Notes under the pieces: model-generated
Database searches by the model: none
What the model was told of the DNA's origin: nothing
The model's input: only the letters and a program-made list of their open reading frames with translations
In this document: positions 37,111 through 46,149 of the stretch, in pieces
Layout: each line of letters begins with the position of its first letter
How positions within the stretch are numbered: the stretch's first letter is position 1
NCBI RefSeq assembly: GCF_003148765.1
Contig: NZ_QGGV01000007.1
Span: 141,240 to 205,239, forward strand
Length of the DNA stretch: 64,000 nt
Direction of reading: 5' to 3'
DNA from: Silicimonas algicola
Lineage (GTDB): Bacteria; Pseudomonadota; Alphaproteobacteria; Rhodobacterales; Rhodobacteraceae
Program-made: the position numbers and the translations under genes

Positions 37111-38016
37111 TCAGATTGGAAGTGTATCCATGACCAATTCGTCCGAGAGGATCGGCCGATCCTCGTCCTTGAGTGCGTCGATCTCGACCTTGCTCGTGAT
37201 GACGGCAAGCACGCTCAACCCAGGCGTGCCGTCCGGGAACACGCAGCCGAGGAGCAGACGCTGGAAGGTGACGGGCAAGGGATCGCTGCCGTCCCTCGGA
37301 AGATAAGCGTAGAGATGATCGAGGCGCACCCCGCCCTCTTCGTAGATGCGGGAGTAGGCGCCGGCGATGAACTCGTTGAATTCGTCTCCGACGTTGTCCT
37401 CGTTCAGGAGCTTGCCGATGGCGCTTCGGGACCAGGCCCAACCGAACCACCTCGCGTAGGCCGATTCCTGGCCCACCTCGACGAACACCCAGCCTGCGGG
37501 GCCCTTCCGGTAGAGCACGATGTAGGGACGGATCGCGTCCATTGCCTCGTGCTCGATCCGCGTCTCGGCCGTGCCCCAGGCGACGAGTGCCTTCTTGACG
37601 AGAGGCAGACCTTCCATCGCGATCTTCGAGACGGGGTGTTGCTGGGAGAAGAACTCCTTGCCGTCGCCGTCCACGTAGCGGCTGGACTCAAGGCCGCCGG
37701 AGAATTCCTTGCTCAGCGTGGATTGGCCCGACCAGGTATCGAGGTGCAGCAGAAGCGACTTGGCGCCCTCGAGCGACGCGGCGCCGTGCGCGGTCAGGCG
37801 ATACTGGCGGTCGACCACCTCGAACAGGCGCTCGCCCTTGATGCTTTCCAGGTCGGTCAGGTGACGGCGCACGGTCTGCCGCGTCGCGCCCAACTCCTCG
37901 CATGTCTTCGAGAGGTTCAGGGTGCGACTCATGCATACGAAGGCACGCAGCATGGCGACGGTGACGTCAGCGTTATTCTTCGTCTGATACAAGACAACTC
38001 CGATGGGTTCGGTCAC
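37111..38016 (-). CDS. Putative regulator: LysR-type HTH with an unrelated C-terminal domain
   Basis: 301 residues. Residues about 20-80 form a LysR-style winged HTH (MLRAFVCMSRTLNLSKTCEE, then TRQTVRRHLTDLE and GERLFEVVDRQYRLT). The rest does not show the LysR ligand-binding pattern: it has an aromatic stretch (SAYARWFGWAWSRSAIG) and YSRIYEEGGVRLDHLYAYLP, reminiscent of a PAS-like or other small sensor fold. The GTG at 38016 lacks a good ribosome site; a TTG at 37992 after CGGAG is an alternative. It lies upstream of the unknown/MFS pair and may control it. Confidence 0.68.
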   Translation of the reverse strand: MTEPIGVVLYQTKNNADVTVAMLRAFVCMSRTLNLSKTCEELGATRQTVRRHLTDLESIKGERLFEVVDRQYRLTAHGAASLEGAKSLLLHLDTWSGQSTLSKEFSGGLESSRYVDGDGKEFFSQQHPVSKIAMEGLPLVKKALVAWGTAETRIEHEAMDAIRPYIVLYRKGPAGWVFVEVGQESAYARWFGWAWSRSAIGKLLNEDNVGDEFNEFIAGAYSRIYEEGGVRLDHLYAYLPRDGSDPLPVTFQRLLLGCVFPDGTPGLSVLAVITSKVEIDALKDEDRPILSDELVMDTLPI

Positions 38017-38277
38017 GCACGCAGGTCACTCGTCAACAACGAGCGCTGAGAGAGGTCGCAGGTGCACAAGATCAAGTGAAGGCAGAACCTTAGCCATTTT
38101 AAGAATATTGCTCTCTGTCTCCGGCAGACCACCGTCGTCGCGCAGCCCCGCCTCGGCCCGCATTTCCGCTGAAGACGGCGCCCCAAGACACCGATCCGCG
38201 CCAGGCCGGAAACTGAATGTTTCTAATGCGTGGGATTGAGCGTCATGGTGCCCGACCGCGGCCATCTTTTGGACAAG

Positions 38278-38580
38278 ATGACCTTGAAAATTCGGGCGGC
38301 GAAGGACGCTGCCATGAACATTTCCAAGCTTCTCGATTCTTCCGTCATGCTCTCGGGTCCACCGCCGGGCTCGATCAATGTCCGCCTTGGGAAGAAGGTC
38401 GAAGGACCCGGTGGCAAATGGGTGCCCTGCGCGACCGAAGTCGCGTCGGGGGTCTATGTTTCCGCAGTTTTCGAGGTCGGTCCAGGGCGAAGACAGGTAT
38501 GCGCGGCAGGTCACCCGGTCCGCAGTCCGGATGAAGCGCTGTCGCGCGCCGTCACGCTGGCGTGTACCGCCGCGGCGTAG
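38278..38580 (+). CDS. Small hypothetical protein
   Basis: About 100 residues starting MTLKIRAAKDAAMNISKL. Third codon positions are mostly G or C as in the genes around it, and the protein has a plausible soluble composition with a C-terminal DEALSRAVTLACTA helix. An ATG at 38245 would add 11 residues. No family recognised. The opposite strand also has a long open frame here, so the call is tentative. Confidence 0.35.
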   Translation: MTLKIRAAKDAAMNISKLLDSSVMLSGPPPGSINVRLGKKVEGPGGKWVPCATEVASGVYVSAVFEVGPGRRQVCAAGHPVRSPDEALSRAVTLACTAAA

Positions 38581-38928
38581 AGCCTTCTCGTTCATCGCCC
38601 CTCTCGTTGCAGCCCTCGGGTACGCCCTTTGAGGCGGACGGCTGCCCACTGGATGATATTTCATCCAACGCGGTAAAATAAATCACCCCGTTACGTCAAA
38701 TTTTTAGGGAATTGTTGTGAATCGCTGCCTGAAGCAAGGTCAGGCCGTTAGACGAGTGCTGTGGGTAACCTGACGTAACGAGTGTAGCTGTTCCGAGTTT
38801 GCCAAGAGACGACATTCGCGAGCTATTAAGATCGCGCCTGTCTGGACGTCGAGTGTGTGCGTGAGTAAGTGGGTTGCGAGTGACGGTTCGACAGAGTTTC
38901 CGTCGATTTCGATAATTACCTGAAGAAA

Positions 38929-38958
38929 ATGCCGACAATGCACCTGCATTGTCGGCAT
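38929..38958. repeat. Perfect 14-bp inverted repeat, terminator-like
   Basis: ATGCCGACAATGCA-CC-TGCATTGTCGGCAT. On the plus strand it is followed by AATTTT and on the minus strand by TTTTCTTC, so it could end a small RNA in either direction. It is also a good candidate binding site for a dimeric regulator. Confidence 0.65.
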
Positions 38959-39201
38959 AATTTTGGGCGGTGCGATTGCGCCTGCGCCGTGCAGTCCGGC
39001 CTACAGCTCCGGCCCGTGCCGTTGTCCGGCACCCGGCAAGACCTGCGCACTCTGCCGCCGGACGGGCGACGCGGCCGCCGCTTTGCGCTTGAATCCCCGA
39101 TCGCGAGTTCGCAGGATGGCCGCATCAATCCGAGGCGTCTGCGCCCGGCCCGTCCGGATCCGAACAGGGTCCGGCACACCTTCAATCTGACTGTTACAAG
39201 A

Positions 39202-39216
39202 CGCCGTTAAACGGCG
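39202..39216. promoter_or_regulatory. Palindrome CGCCGTT-A-AACGGCG upstream of ugpB
   Basis: Perfect 7-bp arms around one base, 34 bases before the ugpB ATG, between the likely promoter and the GGGAGAAAGAC ribosome site. Position and symmetry suggest an operator for the ugp operon. No dedicated regulator gene adjoins the operon. Confidence 0.45.
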
Positions 39217-39249
39217 CCCCACGGCACTTCGCACAATAGGGAGAAAGAC

Positions 39250-40560
39250 ATGCACAGACGAAATCTGATCGCCGCGGCGGTGGCGAGTTTCGCACTTCCC
39301 GCGCTTCCGGCGCTGGCCCAGACCGAGATCAGCTGGTGGCACGCGATGACCGGCGCGAACGCCGAGGTCGTCGAGAAGATCGCGAGCGACTTCAACGCAA
39401 GCCAGTCCGACTACAAGGTCACACCGTCCTTCAAGGGCACCTACCCCGAGACGCTGAATGCCGGCATCGCCGCTTTCCGCGCCGGCCAGGCACCCGACAT
39501 CATGCAGGTGTTCGACGTCGGAACGGGCGTGATGATGGGGGCCGAAGGCGCGATGAAACCCGTCGCCGAGGTTCTCAGCGAGAACGGCTACGAGTTCGAC
39601 AAGTCGCAGTACCTGCCAGGCATCGTCGCCTACTACTCGAAGCCGGACGGGACGATGCTGTCGTTCCCGTACAATTCGTCCTCGCCGATCACCTACATCA
39701 ACAAGGACATCTTCGAAGCGGCGGGCCTCGACCCCAATGATCCGCCCGAGACCTGGAACGAGGTCTGGGAGATGGCGAAGACGATCAAGGAATCGGGTGC
39801 GGCACCCTGCGGCTATACCTCGACCTGGCTGACCTGGATTCACCTCGAGAACTTCGCGGCCTGGAACGACGTGCCCTATGCCACGTTCGAGAACGGTCTC
39901 GCGGAAGGGGGCGTGCCAGAACTGCAGTTGAACGCCCCCATCTTCGTGAACCACTTCCAAATGCTTGCCGACCTCGCCAAGGATGGCACCTTCAAGTACG
40001 GCGGCCGTACGTCCGAGGCGAAGCAGATCTTCCTCGCCGGCGAATGCGGCATCTTCACCGAATCGTCGGGTGGTCTGGGCGACATCGTGAAGTCGGGGAT
40101 GAACTACGGCATCGCGCAGCTTCCCTACGACTCGGATGCCGGCGGACCGCAGAACACGATCCCTGGCGGCGCCTCGCTCTGGGTCTTCGGCGACAAGTCC
40201 GAGGAGACCTACAAGGGCGTTGCCGCCTTCTTCGACTACCTCTCGCAAACCGACGTGCAGACCTACCTGCACCAGACCTCGGGCTATCTCCCGGTGACGA
40301 TGGAAGCCTATGAGGCCACCAAGTCGTCGACCTTCTACGACGAGAATCCGGGGCGCGAGACGCCGATCACGCAGATGATGGGCAAGGAGCCGACCGCCAA
40401 CTCGAGGGGCGTCCGTCTGCCGAACCTGCCGCAGGTCCGCGACATCGCGAACGAGGAGTTCGAGAAGATGCTGGCCGGCGATCAGGACGCGCAGACGACG
40501 ATGGACGCCATCGTCGAGCGCGGCAACGCTGCCATCAAGGAAGCCTATGGCAACATGTAA
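39250..40560 (+). CDS. ugpB: sn-Glycerol-3-phosphate ABC transporter substrate-binding protein UgpB
   Basis: 436 residues. Signal peptide to about residue 23 (FALPALPALAQ). The mature start TEISWWHAMTGANAEVVEKI and the segments PDIMQVFDVGTGVMM, FPYNSSSPITYINKDIF, NTIPGGASLWVF and TSGYLPVT are characteristic of UgpB. It delivers glycerol-3-phosphate or glycerophosphodiesters. First gene of ugpBAEC, and followed by a very stable UUCG-capped hairpin before ugpA. Confidence 0.92.
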   Translation: MHRRNLIAAAVASFALPALPALAQTEISWWHAMTGANAEVVEKIASDFNASQSDYKVTPSFKGTYPETLNAGIAAFRAGQAPDIMQVFDVGTGVMMGAEGAMKPVAEVLSENGYEFDKSQYLPGIVAYYSKPDGTMLSFPYNSSSPITYINKDIFEAAGLDPNDPPETWNEVWEMAKTIKESGAAPCGYTSTWLTWIHLENFAAWNDVPYATFENGLAEGGVPELQLNAPIFVNHFQMLADLAKDGTFKYGGRTSEAKQIFLAGECGIFTESSGGLGDIVKSGMNYGIAQLPYDSDAGGPQNTIPGGASLWVFGDKSEETYKGVAAFFDYLSQTDVQTYLHQTSGYLPVTMEAYEATKSSTFYDENPGRETPITQMMGKEPTANSRGVRLPNLPQVRDIANEEFEKMLAGDQDAQTTMDAIVERGNAAIKEAYGNM

Positions 40561-40566
40561 GGCTTT

Positions 40567-40592
40567 CCGGGCCGTCCTTCGGGGCGGCCCGG
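40567..40592 (+). terminator. UUCG-tetraloop hairpin between ugpB and ugpA
   Basis: 11-bp stem CCGGGCCGTCC / GGGCGGCCCGG (one T-G pair) closed by the very stable loop TTCG. No T-run follows, and ugpA begins 10 bases later with little ribosome-site sequence in between. It fits 3'-end protection of ugpB mRNA and reduced ugpA expression. Confidence 0.65.
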
Positions 40593-40602
40593 TCCCTGCC
40601 CC

Positions 40603-41484
40603 ATGAACCGCGCGACCTTTCCCCATTTCTGGCTGCCCCTGCTGCTGATCGCGCCGCAACTCGCGATCAGCGCCATCTTCTTCTATTGGCCGGCGGTGCA
40701 GGCGCTCTACCAGTCGGTGCTGCGCGAGGATCCCTTCGGTCTCCGCTCGACGTTCGTGGGGCTCGCCAACTTCCGCAACGTGCTGGCCGACCCGGCGTAC
40801 CTCAATGCCGCGCAGGTGACGGTCGTCTTCTCGCTGCTGACGGCCGGGTTCTCGATGGCCATCGCGCTCCTCCTAGCGGTACAGGCCGAGAAGGTCGTCC
40901 GTGGCCGCGGCTTCTATCGGACGCTCATGATCTGGCCCTACGCGGTAGCTCCCGCCATCGCGGGGATGCTGTGGCTCTTCATGTTCAATCCCTCGTTCGG
41001 CACGCTCGCCGCCATCCCGCGCGCGCTCGGCATCAGGTGGGATCCGCTGCTGAACAGCAGCCAGGCCATGGGCCTTGTCGTCGCGGCGGCGAGTTGGAAG
41101 CAGATCTCGTACAACTTTCTCTTCTTCGTCGCAGGGCTGCAGGCGATTCCGAAAAGCCTGATCGAGGCCTCGGCCATCGACGGCGCGGGCCCGGTGCGAC
41201 GGTTCTGGACGATCGTCTTCCCGCTGCTTGCGCCGACGACCTTCTTCCTCCTCGTCGTCAACACCGTCTACGCGCTCTTCGACACCTTCGGCATCATCCA
41301 CGCGGTAACGTCCGGCGGACCGGGCAAATCGACCGAGACGCTGGTCTACAAGGTCTACAACGACGGCTTCGTGAACCTGCTCCTTGGCTCCTCGGCCGCG
41401 CAATCGGTGATGCTGATGGTGCTGGTGATCTGCCTGACGGCGTTCCAGTTCAAGTACATCGAGAGGAAGGTGCACTATGGCTGA
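40603..41484 (+). CDS. ugpA: sn-Glycerol-3-phosphate ABC transporter permease UgpA
   Basis: 293 residues with six membrane helices and the MalF-type coupling loop ([20 protein letters not shown]). [20 protein letters not shown] near the last helices is typical of UgpA. The gene starts just after the UUCG hairpin with no strong ribosome site and overlaps ugpE by 8 bases. Confidence 0.9.
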   Translation: MNRATFPHFWLPLLLIAPQLAISAIFFYWPAVQALYQSVLREDPFGLRSTFVGLANFRNVLADPAYLNAAQVTVVFSLLTAGFSMAIALLLAVQAEKVVRGRGFYRTLMIWPYAVAPAIAGMLWLFMFNPSFGTLAAIPRALGIRWDPLLNSSQAMGLVVAAASWKQISYNFLFFVAGLQAIPKSLIEASAIDGAGPVRRFWTIVFPLLAPTTFFLLVVNTVYALFDTFGIIHAVTSGGPGKSTETLVYKVYNDGFVNLLLGSSAAQSVMLMVLVICLTAFQFKYIERKVHYG

Positions 41485-42337
41485 AGGTCTCGTCGGCACA
41501 TCGCGGCGCAGCCTGACGCTGGCGCACGTTCTTCTGATCCTCGGCTGCGTGATCGTCGCCTTCCCGATCTACTACGTCACGGTCGCCTCGACCCATTCGC
41601 TGAGGACGATCCTGAACCCCCCGCTTCCGATGCTGCCGGGCCCCGAGACAATCGAGAACTACCGCGAGGCGGTGTCGGGCGGCATCAACCGGATTGGCGG
41701 CGTGGGCGTCGACCGGCTTCTGCTGAACACGACGATCGTGGCGCTCGGCATCGCCTTCGGGAAGATCGTCATCTCGATGGCGTCGGCCTATGCCATCGTC
41801 TTCTTCAGGTTCCCGCTGCGGATGGTGTGCTTCTGGCTGATCTTCATCACGCTGATGCTTCCCGTGGAGGTCAGGATCCTGCCGACCTACAAGGTCATGG
41901 TCGATCTCGGGCTGATCGATACCTACGCCGGGCTGATCCTGCCTCTCATCGCTTCCGCCACGGCGACGCTGCTGTTCCGGCAGTTCTTCATGACGATCCC
42001 GAACGAGTTGTTCGAGGCCGCCCGCGTCGACGGCGCGGGGCCCTGGCGGTTCTTCAAGGACATCCTCCTGCCATTGTCGGCCACGAACATCGCGGCGCTT
42101 TTCGTTATCCTCTTCATCTACGGCTGGACGCAGTACCTCTGGCCGCTTCTGGTCACGAACTCCAACTCGATGAACACCATCGTCATCGCGCTGAGGAAGA
42201 TGATCTCGTTCGCGGATGCCGACACGCCCTGGGACCTTGTCATGGTGACCTGCGTCCTGGCGATCCTGCCGCCCGTGCTGATCGTCGTCCTGATGCAAAG
42301 GTGGTTCGTGAAGGGCCTCGTGGAGACGGAGAAGTAA
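41477..42337 (+). CDS. ugpE: sn-Glycerol-3-phosphate ABC transporter permease UgpE
   Basis: 286 residues with six membrane helices and the MalG-type coupling loop ([20 protein letters not shown]). [19 protein letters not shown] and [20 protein letters not shown] match UgpE. Its stop codon overlaps the ugpC ATG (TAATG), and its start overlaps ugpA. Confidence 0.9.
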   Translation: MAEGLVGTSRRSLTLAHVLLILGCVIVAFPIYYVTVASTHSLRTILNPPLPMLPGPETIENYREAVSGGINRIGGVGVDRLLLNTTIVALGIAFGKIVISMASAYAIVFFRFPLRMVCFWLIFITLMLPVEVRILPTYKVMVDLGLIDTYAGLILPLIASATATLLFRQFFMTIPNELFEAARVDGAGPWRFFKDILLPLSATNIAALFVILFIYGWTQYLWPLLVTNSNSMNTIVIALRKMISFADADTPWDLVMVTCVLAILPPVLIVVLMQRWFVKGLVETEK

Positions 42338-43410
42338 TGGCGACTCTCAGCCTCAATGACGTCCGCAAGAGCTACGGCAAGACCGAGGTCATCCACGGCG
42401 TCTCGATCGACGTCGAAGACGGTGAATTCGTGGTGATCGTCGGGCCGTCCGGCTGCGGCAAGTCCACGCTGTTGCGGATGGTGGCGGGGCTCGAGGAGAT
42501 CACGAGGGGCACTATCGACATCGGCGGGCGCGAGGTGAACAAGCTGGAACCGCGCGAGCGCGACATCGCGATGGTGTTCCAGAACTATGCGCTCTACCCG
42601 CACATGTCGGTCTTCGACAACATGGCCTACGGGCTGCGCATCGCCGGGATAAAGGGCGACGACCTGAAGGCGCGCGTGGGCAAGGCCGCCGAGATGCTGG
42701 GCCTGACAACCCTTCTGGACCGCAAACCGCGTCAACTCTCGGGCGGACAGCGCCAGCGCGTCGCCATGGGCCGGGCGCTGGTGCGCGAACCCTCGGCGTT
42801 TCTCTTCGACGAACCGCTCTCGAACCTCGACGCCAAGCTGCGGGTTTCGATGCGTCTCCAGATAAAGGACCTTCAGCGCCGGGTGGCCACGACGTCGCTT
42901 TATGTCACCCACGACCAGGTCGAGGCGATGACGCTGGCCGACCGGCTGATCGTGATGAACAAGGGCGTGGCCGAGCAGATCGCGACGCCCATGGAGATTT
43001 ACGACAATCCCGCCAACGTCTTCGTCGCGGGCTTCATCGGATCGCCCGCGATGAACTTCTTTCCGGCCCGGATCGAAGGCGGTCATCTGCATCTGGCCGA
43101 CGGCAGCCAACTCCCTGCCCCCGCCGGCGTGAGTGAGGGAAGCGTGATCCTGGGCATAAGGCCCGAGCATCTCATGCCTGCCCCGCTCGACGCCGAGGGT
43201 AGCTTGAGCGTGCGGGTCCTCGCGGTCGAGACGCTCGGCGCCGACGCCTTCGTTCACGCCACGCTGGGTGACGGCGATGCGGATGCCATCGTGTTCCGCG
43301 TCCCCGGCCATGACCGTCCCGCCGAGGGCGAACGAGTGTCGTTGATGGTCGAACCGGGAAAGGCCCATGTCTTCGACGCGGCCACCGAACGGCGCATTGC
43401 CGAAGCGTGA
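42337..43410 (+). CDS. ugpC: sn-Glycerol-3-phosphate ABC transporter ATP-binding protein UgpC
   Basis: 357 residues. Walker [11 protein letters not shown]-loop [14 protein letters not shown], signature [15 protein letters not shown], Walker [13 protein letters not shown] and switch histidine [11 protein letters not shown]. The C-terminal TOBE regulatory domain (from about 240, [18 protein letters not shown]) is present, as in MalK/UgpC-type ATPases. Last gene of the ugp operon. Confidence 0.93.
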   Translation: MATLSLNDVRKSYGKTEVIHGVSIDVEDGEFVVIVGPSGCGKSTLLRMVAGLEEITRGTIDIGGREVNKLEPRERDIAMVFQNYALYPHMSVFDNMAYGLRIAGIKGDDLKARVGKAAEMLGLTTLLDRKPRQLSGGQRQRVAMGRALVREPSAFLFDEPLSNLDAKLRVSMRLQIKDLQRRVATTSLYVTHDQVEAMTLADRLIVMNKGVAEQIATPMEIYDNPANVFVAGFIGSPAMNFFPARIEGGHLHLADGSQLPAPAGVSEGSVILGIRPEHLMPAPLDAEGSLSVRVLAVETLGADAFVHATLGDGDADAIVFRVPGHDRPAEGERVSLMVEPGKAHVFDAATERRIAEA

Positions 43411-43590
43411 TCGCTGGCGGAGGCGATGACGGCGAGACCGTGACCCTACGTCCCGTGCCTCCAAATCCCTTAAGATAACGGCGCAGGCCACAGCACGACA
43501 GCTGGGCAATCCATGGCTTCATCGTCAGTAACAGGTCGACCGTAGCCAAGCCGAGTCAGTGACCCAACTCGGCTCCGACAGGAACCAGTC

Positions 43591-46149
43591 GTGACCGGCG
43601 TTGTTGGCCCTGCGAAAGCAGAAGGACCGACGGCATGGCTGTACACAGAGGCAATTCCGGATCGTCGCCGTGATATGCTGACGGAGGACGCGGACAGCAC
43701 GGAACGCCCCCTCGTGCTCATCACCGGGGCGGCGGGCAGTCTCGGCTCGGCGCTGACGCGGCGATTGAGCGATGGCTATCGGGTGATTGGCCTCGATCTG
43801 GAAGAGGCCGACGGCATCGTGGCGTTCGACATAACCGACGGCTCATCAGTCGATAAAGCGCTTGACGAGATCCGCCGGACGCACGGCGACCGTCTTGCCG
43901 CCGTGATCCATCTGGCCGCCTTTTTCGACTTTTCCGGCGAGGAGAACCCGCTCTACGAGAAGGTCAACGTGGAGGGCACGCGTAACCTGCTGCGTGGATT
44001 GCAGCGCTTCCGGGTGGGGAGGTTCGTCTATTCCGGCACCATGCTGGTGCACCGCCCCGGCGCGCCAGGAATCCCGATCACCGAGGACACGCCCGTCGAG
44101 CCCGGCTGGGCCTATCCCGCCTCGAAGGCGCGGACCGAGGACGTGATCCGAGAGGAGCACGGGACGATCCCCTATGCGCTGCTGCACCTTGCGGGCCTCT
44201 ACGACGAACAGACCGCGGTCCCGACGCTGGCCGAACAGATCCGGCGGATCTACGAACGCAACCCGAAGTCCCACGCCTATTCCGGCGACCTATCGACCGG
44301 CCAGTCCTTCCTGCACAAGGACGACATGCTGGAGGCCTTCGTGCGCACCGTCGACCGCCGGGCGGAGCTGCCCGAAGAGGTGACGATCCTGATCGGCGAA
44401 CGCGAGGCCATGGGGTACGACGCGCTTCAGAGACGCATCGCCTCTCTGATCCACGGCACCGAGGACTGGAAGACGCTGTCGGTCCCGAAGCCGATCGCGG
44501 CGGCCGGGGCATGGCTCCAGCAGAAGGCGGAGCCAGTCGTGCCGGACGATTTCGACCAGGGCGAGGAACCCTTCATCAAGCCGTTCATGGTGCGCATGGC
44601 GGACGACCACTACGAGCTCGACATCTCGCGGGCCGAGGATCTCCTGGGTTGGACCCCGCGCCACAGCCTGCGCGAGGAGTTGCCCGCGATGATCGCCGCG
44701 CTCAAGTCCGATCCGGCGGGGTGGTACGACGCCAACGGGCTGACCAAGCCGCCGTGGCTGCAAGAGGCGGAGGACCGCGGCAATCCCGAAGACCTTCGGC
44801 TGCGGCACGAGACGGAGTTCCGGGCGGCCCACGCCCGGAACTTGTGGGCGCAGTTCCTCAACATCGGTCTTGGCGCATGGATGATCACCGCGCCCCTCCT
44901 TCTCGGTTACGCCGGACAGACCGGCATGACGATCAGCGATGTCGTCTCGGGCCTGCTGGTCATGGTGTTAAGCTTCCTGGCGCTGTCCTGGCGCGCGGCG
45001 CTCGTGCGGTGGGGCGTGGCGGCGGTGGCGGCATGGATCATGACGGCGCCCCTGGTCTTCTGGACCGAGAGCGCAGCCGCCTACCTGAACGGCACGCTGG
45101 CCGGGGCCGTGATCTTTGCTCTTGCGGTCTGCACCCGGCCCGCGCCGGGCGTGGGCACGATGGCTGCGACCACAGGACCCACAATCCCGCCGGGCTGGGA
45201 CTATTCGCCATCCGACTGGACGCAGCGGATACCTGTCATCGCCCTCGCCTTCGTTGGTCTCTTCGTCTCGCGCTACCTGGCTGCGTACCAGCTGGGCCAC
45301 GTCGACGGCGTGTGGGAGCCGTTCTTCGCCGGCAGTCCGGACGATCCGCGGTCCGGCACCGAGGAAATCATCACCTCGGACATATCGCGCGCCTGGCCTG
45401 TGCCGGATGCGGGACTGGGGGCGCTGACCTATCTTCTGGAGATCCTGATCGGGCTCGTCGGGTCATCCCGGCGGTGGCGGACGATGCCCTGGCTGGTGCT
45501 GATCTTCGGCATCATGATCGTGCCTCTCGGCGTGGTCTCGATCACCTTCATCGTGATCCAGCCCATCCTGCTGGGGACGTGGTGCACGCTGTGCCTCATC
45601 ACCGCCGCAGCGATGCTGGTCCAGATTCCCTACGCGGTCGATGAGCTGATCGCGACCTGCCAGTTCGTTGGCCGCCGCAAGCGCGCCGGCGCTCCGATCC
45701 TGCGCGTCCTGCTGGCAGGCGACACGGACGACGGACCTGACGAGCGGGTCGACGAGAGCTTCGAGAGGCTGCCGGGCGTGGTCGTCCGCGATATGCTGGG
45801 CGGCGGCGTCAACGCGACCTGGGGTCTGGCCGCCGGCGCCGCGATCGGGATCTGGCTGATGTTCACGCGCCTTACCCTGGGGACCGAAGGCGCGCTCGCG
45901 AACACCGATCACCTGATCGGCGCCCTCGCGGTGACCATTGCCGTCGCCGCCATGGCAGAAAGCATCCGCGCGGCGAGGTTCCTCAACGTCTGCCTCGGCG
46001 CGGCACTGGTGATCTGCGCCTTCGTGATGGACGCCACCTGGCTGCAAAGCGGCGCCGACATCCTGGCCGGGCTGGCTCTGATGGTCGTGAGCCTGCCCCG
46101 CGGACCTGTCCGCAACAAGTACGGGAGTTGGTCCCGCGTGGTCGTGTGA
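43591..46149 (+). CDS. Fusion: NAD-dependent epimerase/dehydratase with SPW-repeat and VKOR-like membrane domains
   Basis: 852 residues. Residues about 40-390 are an SDR epimerase: NAD loop LITGAAGSLGSAL, substrate region YSGTMLVHRPG and catalytic-type YPASK. From about residue 415 come membrane segments of the SPW type (LGAWMITAPLLLGY, repeated later), then a membrane region with TWCTLC (Cys 665 and 668) as in vitamin-K-epoxide-reductase-like redox proteins. The C-terminus returns to SPW-like helices. GTG 43591 has CAGGAAC upstream. The end overlaps the CaCA gene. A link between sugar-nucleotide or quinone chemistry and thiol redox in the membrane is inference. Confidence 0.8.
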   Translation: MTGVVGPAKAEGPTAWLYTEAIPDRRRDMLTEDADSTERPLVLITGAAGSLGSALTRRLSDGYRVIGLDLEEADGIVAFDITDGSSVDKALDEIRRTHGDRLAAVIHLAAFFDFSGEENPLYEKVNVEGTRNLLRGLQRFRVGRFVYSGTMLVHRPGAPGIPITEDTPVEPGWAYPASKARTEDVIREEHGTIPYALLHLAGLYDEQTAVPTLAEQIRRIYERNPKSHAYSGDLSTGQSFLHKDDMLEAFVRTVDRRAELPEEVTILIGEREAMGYDALQRRIASLIHGTEDWKTLSVPKPIAAAGAWLQQKAEPVVPDDFDQGEEPFIKPFMVRMADDHYELDISRAEDLLGWTPRHSLREELPAMIAALKSDPAGWYDANGLTKPPWLQEAEDRGNPEDLRLRHETEFRAAHARNLWAQFLNIGLGAWMITAPLLLGYAGQTGMTISDVVSGLLVMVLSFLALSWRAALVRWGVAAVAAWIMTAPLVFWTESAAAYLNGTLAGAVIFALAVCTRPAPGVGTMAATTGPTIPPGWDYSPSDWTQRIPVIALAFVGLFVSRYLAAYQLGHVDGVWEPFFAGSPDDPRSGTEEIITSDISRAWPVPDAGLGALTYLLEILIGLVGSSRRWRTMPWLVLIFGIMIVPLGVVSITFIVIQPILLGTWCTLCLITAAAMLVQIPYAVDELIATCQFVGRRKRAGAPILRVLLAGDTDDGPDERVDESFERLPGVVVRDMLGGGVNATWGLAAGAAIGIWLMFTRLTLGTEGALANTDHLIGALAVTIAVAAMAESIRAARFLNVCLGAALVICAFVMDATWLQSGADILAGLALMVVSLPRGPVRNKYGSWSRVVV

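Larger units (their letters stand above)
38581..39249. other. AT-richer intergenic region with several inverted repeats
   Basis: No secure gene. The DNA from about 38640 to 38960 is clearly AT-richer than the rest of the window. It holds a 7-bp hairpin (38650-38667), a long-range 10-bp inverted repeat CGTTACGTCA / TGACGTAACG (38689-38698 and 38771-38780) enclosing a GCCTGA/TCAGGC hairpin (38727-38745), and a 30-nt near-palindrome at 38929-38958. A 72-residue minus frame (38740-38958) uses codons rare for this genome (TTA, CTA, ATA) and matches nothing I know. The right part is the ugpB leader. Confidence 0.6.

Noticed and set aside
38026..38664. 212-codon minus-strand frame
   Set aside because: No ribosome site or domain, Arg-rich composition typical of a shadow; overlaps a more plausible small plus-strand gene.
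38929..39210. 93-codon plus-strand frame starting in the palindrome
   Set aside because: Its start is inside the inverted repeat and the translation is Cys/Arg/Pro-rich without pattern; the mirror frame on the other strand starts the same way because the repeat is symmetric.
43549..43574. Inverted repeat AGCCGAGT-N10-ACTCGGCT before the fusion gene
   Set aside because: 8-bp arms could be an operator, but no second copy or regulator gene supports it.
43582..43612. EcfG-type stress promoter (GGAAC-N16-18-CGTT)
   Set aside because: GGAAC before the fusion gene has no properly spaced CGTT and overlaps the ribosome site.
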